This document shows positions 23,385 to 25,799 of a stretch of 25,799 nucleotides of DNA, one piece after another. Positions within the stretch are counted from its first letter, which is position 1. Each line of letters starts with the position of its first letter. The stretch is from Thermoguttaceae bacterium (lineage in GTDB: Bacteria > Planctomycetota > Planctomycetia > Pirellulales > Thermoguttaceae), in assembly GCA_017454585.1 (NCBI GenBank), contig JAFTCU010000064.1, positions 1 through 25,799 of the forward strand, read 5' to 3'. Below the pieces are notes generated by a model that saw only the letters and a list, made by a program, of their open reading frames with translations, was not told the DNA's origin and did no database searches. The translations under genes were made by a program, and so were the position numbers.

Positions 23385-25196
23385 ATGGCATACACGCACC
23401 CTGATCTGCTCTTTCAGACCCGTTCCGGCATCACCCCGCACGTTTTGTGGGCCGTACCGTGGGCGGAGTCTTTTTTTGGTAAAGTTCTGGCCGGCTGGGA
23501 AAACCCCGTTCGGAAAATGATTTACGCCCTTTTCCAACTCACGACCCAGCCCGACACCCCATTTCCGCGTGAGATTTTGAACTCCGCAAATCTGCTCAGG
23601 ATACTCGACTGGGCGATGAGGCCGGAATCCGTAAAAGTCGGCGCGTTCCCGCTCCTCGCCATCGCACGAAGTCTCAACGCTTTGACCGACGCAAAGATTT
23701 TCACGCAGGAAGAAGCCGAAAAATGTTTCTCGGATCTGGAGCGGGTTGCGACGGATGCACAGGCCATTTCACCGGACGCGGAGCCGCTTGCGCATCTGCT
23801 TCTGGCGGGTGAACTGCCACTTACGCTCGCTTGCGTGGGCCGGAAACTGGCAGCTTCCCGGAGAAATACCCTTTTAACGCAGGCCAAAAAAATCCTGGCC
23901 GAAACTCTGGACACGTTCCTCGACGGAGCAGGCACGCCTCGTGCGGACCTTCTGCCCATTTCTCGTCTGCTGGCCGCCTCGTGGATCCGCTCCCGCTGGC
24001 TCGACTTGATGCGGATCGAAGCCCTGCCTGATTCCAACGGGAACGAAGAAACGTCCACCGAGCCCAAAACAAGCAAAAACTCGAAATCCATTTTCACCGA
24101 AAATTCCCTTTCGGCTCTGGAATGGGCGATCCGCCTTTTGATGTACTTCACGCGGCCAGACGGGGCGATGGTTTTCACACGACCGTCTGAAAAAACCGCT
24201 TTCTGGTGCCCGGAGCTTTTTATTGCAGCGTTGAAAATCGATTCTGACCTCGACGACAAAAAACTCGCGGTTTCGATCCTTCCCGATCTGACCCCGAAAC
24301 AGGCCAAGCGAACGTGGACACTTCCCAATGCCTCGAACGACTCACCGTGGGGCCGTGTGAGCGTCCTTCAGACGAACTGGCAAACACGCACCGGCGCAGT
24401 GGTCACGTGGGAGCGAATGTTGTTCCCCAAGCTGGAAATTCTGAGCCGAAAAGTCCCTTTGATCTCCGGCGAGTGGCGCTTCCGAGGAACGTGGAAGCGG
24501 AAAGAACTCACGCCCCAGAGCGCGTGGCGGGAGATTTTCTCGCACAGCACGGAGCAGGTCGATTACCTCGAGCTGGAGCTGGAACTTTCGGAAGGTTTCA
24601 CCCTTCAACGCCATGCGCTTTTGGCCAAGGAGGAACATTTTCTGCTGCTCGGCGACGCGCTCTCCGGCGACGGTTTTCAGGGCGAAAAAGTCCATGACGG
24701 TGAACTGCGCTGGCAGACTGCGCTCCCCATTTTTCCGGCCTCGAAAGTTTACGCAACGGAAGACTCGCTGGAGCTTTTTGCCGGAAACTCGAATGGTCCA
24801 TGCGCCGCTTTTATGCCGCTGGCTCTTCCGGAATGGCGCGAAAAACTGACCAAGGGGAACGATTTTCTGGTTGAGAATGGTTTCATCCGCGCCGACTACC
24901 GAACGGAAAAGAGCGCTTTGTACGCCCCGATCTTCATCGATCTGGACCCGCAAAGAATGGGAGCCGCGCTGACTTGGCGCCAGTTGAAAGTCGGTGAGAA
25001 ACTCCAGAACGTCCCGCCGTACCGCGCCGCCGGTTTCCGGGTCCAGGTCGCAGACGCGCAGTGGCTCTTCTTCCGCTCACTGGCCGAGTGCTGCAACCGC
25101 TCCGTTTTGGGGCATAATCTGAATTCCGAAACGTACGCCGGGATCTTCAAGCCCGACGGGAACACGACGGCGATTCTGGAAGTGGAACGGGGATGA
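23385..25196 (+). CDS. Unrecognised 603-aa protein tightly linked to the M50 fusion gene
   Basis: No signal peptide or membrane segment is visible, so the protein is probably cytoplasmic unless exported by another route. The N-terminal part (about 1-290) is helix-rich, with repeated Leu/Ala/Arg-rich helices (LAHLLLAGELPLTLACVGRKL, split here by eye into two helices). The C-terminal half (about 330-600) looks beta-rich, with Trp-heavy strands (SGEWRFRGTWKRKEL, VDYLELELELSEGF). An all-helical domain followed by a beta-sandwich recalls heparinase II/III and polysaccharide lyase architectures, but I see no catalytic signature to support that. The 21-bp spacing makes cotranscription with the protease very likely. 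It ends close to the asnS gene, which faces it from the other strand; a hairpin-rich repeat lies between. Confidence 0.6.
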   Translation: MAYTHPDLLFQTRSGITPHVLWAVPWAESFFGKVLAGWENPVRKMIYALFQLTTQPDTPFPREILNSANLLRILDWAMRPESVKVGAFPLLAIARSLNALTDAKIFTQEEAEKCFSDLERVATDAQAISPDAEPLAHLLLAGELPLTLACVGRKLAASRRNTLLTQAKKILAETLDTFLDGAGTPRADLLPISRLLAASWIRSRWLDLMRIEALPDSNGNEETSTEPKTSKNSKSIFTENSLSALEWAIRLLMYFTRPDGAMVFTRPSEKTAFWCPELFIAALKIDSDLDDKKLAVSILPDLTPKQAKRTWTLPNASNDSPWGRVSVLQTNWQTRTGAVVTWERMLFPKLEILSRKVPLISGEWRFRGTWKRKELTPQSAWREIFSHSTEQVDYLELELELSEGFTLQRHALLAKEEHFLLLGDALSGDGFQGEKVHDGELRWQTALPIFPASKVYATEDSLELFAGNSNGPCAAFMPLALPEWREKLTKGNDFLVENGFIRADYRTEKSALYAPIFIDLDPQRMGAALTWRQLKVGEKLQNVPPYRAAGFRVQVADAQWLFFRSLAECCNRSVLGHNLNSETYAGIFKPDGNTTAILEVERG

Positions 25197-25201
25197 AAAT
25201 G

Positions 25202-25313
25202 GCCCCCTCATTGAGGGGGCTGGCTCGCGCAGCGAGACTGGGGGAGTTTCTTGAACGCGTTTCAATCCCCCAAGACGCGTAATTCCGCTCTCAGCTCTCC
25301 ATTACCGCCTTTC
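25202..25313 (-). repeat. Copy B of the ~110-bp dispersed repeat, acting as a probable bidirectional terminator
   Basis: Read on the minus strand, this matches copy A (10827-10937) over its whole length and copy C (13453-13483) over its right part. It contains two perfect hairpins: GCCCCCTC / GAGGGGGC with loop ATT (25202-25220) and CTCGC / GCGAG with loop GCA (25224-25236). It fills the gap between the convergent unknown-protein and asparaginyl-tRNA synthetase genes, so these stems may end both transcripts, although neither is followed by a long T run. Confidence 0.75.
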
Positions 25314-25318
25314 ATTTT

Positions 25319-25799
25319 CTAAAAGTCCGCGCATCCCGGCGTTCTTGGGAACGGGATCACGTCGCGCACGTTTTGCATTCCGGTGACGTACATGATGATG
25401 CGTTCCAGACCCAGCCCAAACCCACTGTGCGGCACGGTCCCGAAACGACGCAGATCCATGTACCACCAGTAATCCGCCGGGTTCAGGCCCATTTCGATCA
25501 TGCGACGTTCCAGCACGTCCGGGCGGTACTCGCGTTCACTTCCGCCGATGATCTCGCCGACGCCGGGGACCAGCACGTCCATCGCGCGGACCGTCTTTTC
25601 GTCGTCGTTCAGGCGCATGTAGAACGCCTTGATCTCTTTCGGGTAGTTATAGACGATGACCGGCGCTTTGAAGTATTTTTCGGTCAGGAAACGCTCGTGC
25701 TCGCTCTGCAGGTCGATCCCCCACTTGACAGGGAACTCGAATTTCTGGCCCGACTTTTCCAGGATCTCGATCGCTTCCGTGTAGGAGCAGCGCTGGAAC
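25319..25799 (-). CDS. asnS: Asparaginyl-tRNA synthetase, C-terminal part (5' end outside window)
   Basis: The last 160 residues of a class II aminoacyl-tRNA synthetase are present; the start lies beyond the right edge. The enzyme charges tRNA-Asn with asparagine in the cytoplasm, using ATP. The sequence matches the AsnRS family closely: [85 protein letters not shown] and the class II motif 3 GFGLGLERI, ending [13 protein letters not shown]. The use of [12 protein letters not shown] and [14 protein letters not shown] separates it from aspartyl- and lysyl-tRNA synthetases. The gene converges on the preceding unknown gene with a dispersed repeat between them. Confidence 0.93.
   Translation of the reverse strand, partial: FQRCSYTEAIEILEKSGQKFEFPVKWGIDLQSEHERFLTEKYFKAPVIVYNYPKEIKAFYMRLNDDEKTVRAMDVLVPGVGEIIGGSEREYRPDVLERRMIEMGLNPADYWWYMDLRRFGTVPHSGFGLGLERIIMYVTGMQNVRDVIPFPRTPGCADF

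Noticed and set aside
23522..24328. Antisense open frame (268 aa) within the 603-aa protein gene
   Set aside because: Ser/Arg-rich shadow translation without recognisable features.
17651..25196. A small RiPP precursor gene inside the protease cassette
   Set aside because: The gaps within the cassette are filled by repeats or are too short, and no credible small ORF with a start site was found.

Overview
The window is a chromosomal segment of about 53-55% G+C by impression. It most likely comes from a member of the Planctomycetota. Pointers are the C-terminus of a protein resembling the HzsA-related family (CxxCH haem motif), a DUF4139-type secreted protein, large secreted glycosidase-like proteins, and above all a cassette of a GAF-HlyD fusion, an HlyD-like adaptor and a PqqD-like/M50 protease/lipoyl fusion that I associate with planctomycete genomes. 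No rRNA, tRNA, CRISPR array, transposase or phage gene is visible. All assignments rest on reading the translated sequence by eye, without a database search.

Layout. (1) 2-1515 (+): 3' end of the HzsA-related gene, then a small one-TM protein. (2) 7492-1538 (-): a 1418-aa exported glycosidase-like protein followed by a transglutaminase-like lipoprotein, probably one operon reading toward the left. (3) 7493-7708: an AT-rich divergent control region that also serves a small Tyr/Pro-rich exported protein (7709-8293). (4) 8672-10797 (+): a membrane GT2 glycosyltransferase translationally coupled to a YdjC/ChbG/HpnK-type deacetylase. (5) 11042-13360 (+): a secreted DUF4855-like protein with two discoidin-like domains. 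(6) 13638-17275 (+): a tandem-duplicated SurA/PpiC-type peptidyl-prolyl isomerase and a DUF4139 protein, both exported. (7) 17651-25196 (+): GAF-HlyD fusion, HlyD-like adaptor, PqqD-M50-lipoyl membrane protease and a 603-aa protein of unknown fold. (8) 25319-25799 (-): 3' end of asparaginyl-tRNA synthetase.

How the genes may work together. The strongest candidate for an uncharacterised system is region 7. Two lipoyl/coiled-coil adaptors and a protease that carries its own substrate-recognition-like (PqqD/RRE-like) domain and its own adaptor domain sit together, with no ABC or RND transporter and no outer-membrane channel in view. A peptide-processing or envelope-stress role is an inference. 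Most of the other genes encode envelope or exported proteins (chaperone, polysaccharide-active enzymes, lipid or glycan modification).

The gaps between genes are rich in mobile-looking palindromic repeats. There are at least four families: an AATAAYG heptad repeat; a GACGACGCT/AGCGTCGTC hairpin used as inverted ends of two elements; a roughly 110-bp CCCCCAGTCTCGCT-containing element with three copies; and a 41-bp ACACGGATTTCCAC inverted repeat. They account for nearly all non-coding gaps over 100 bp except the promoter regions.
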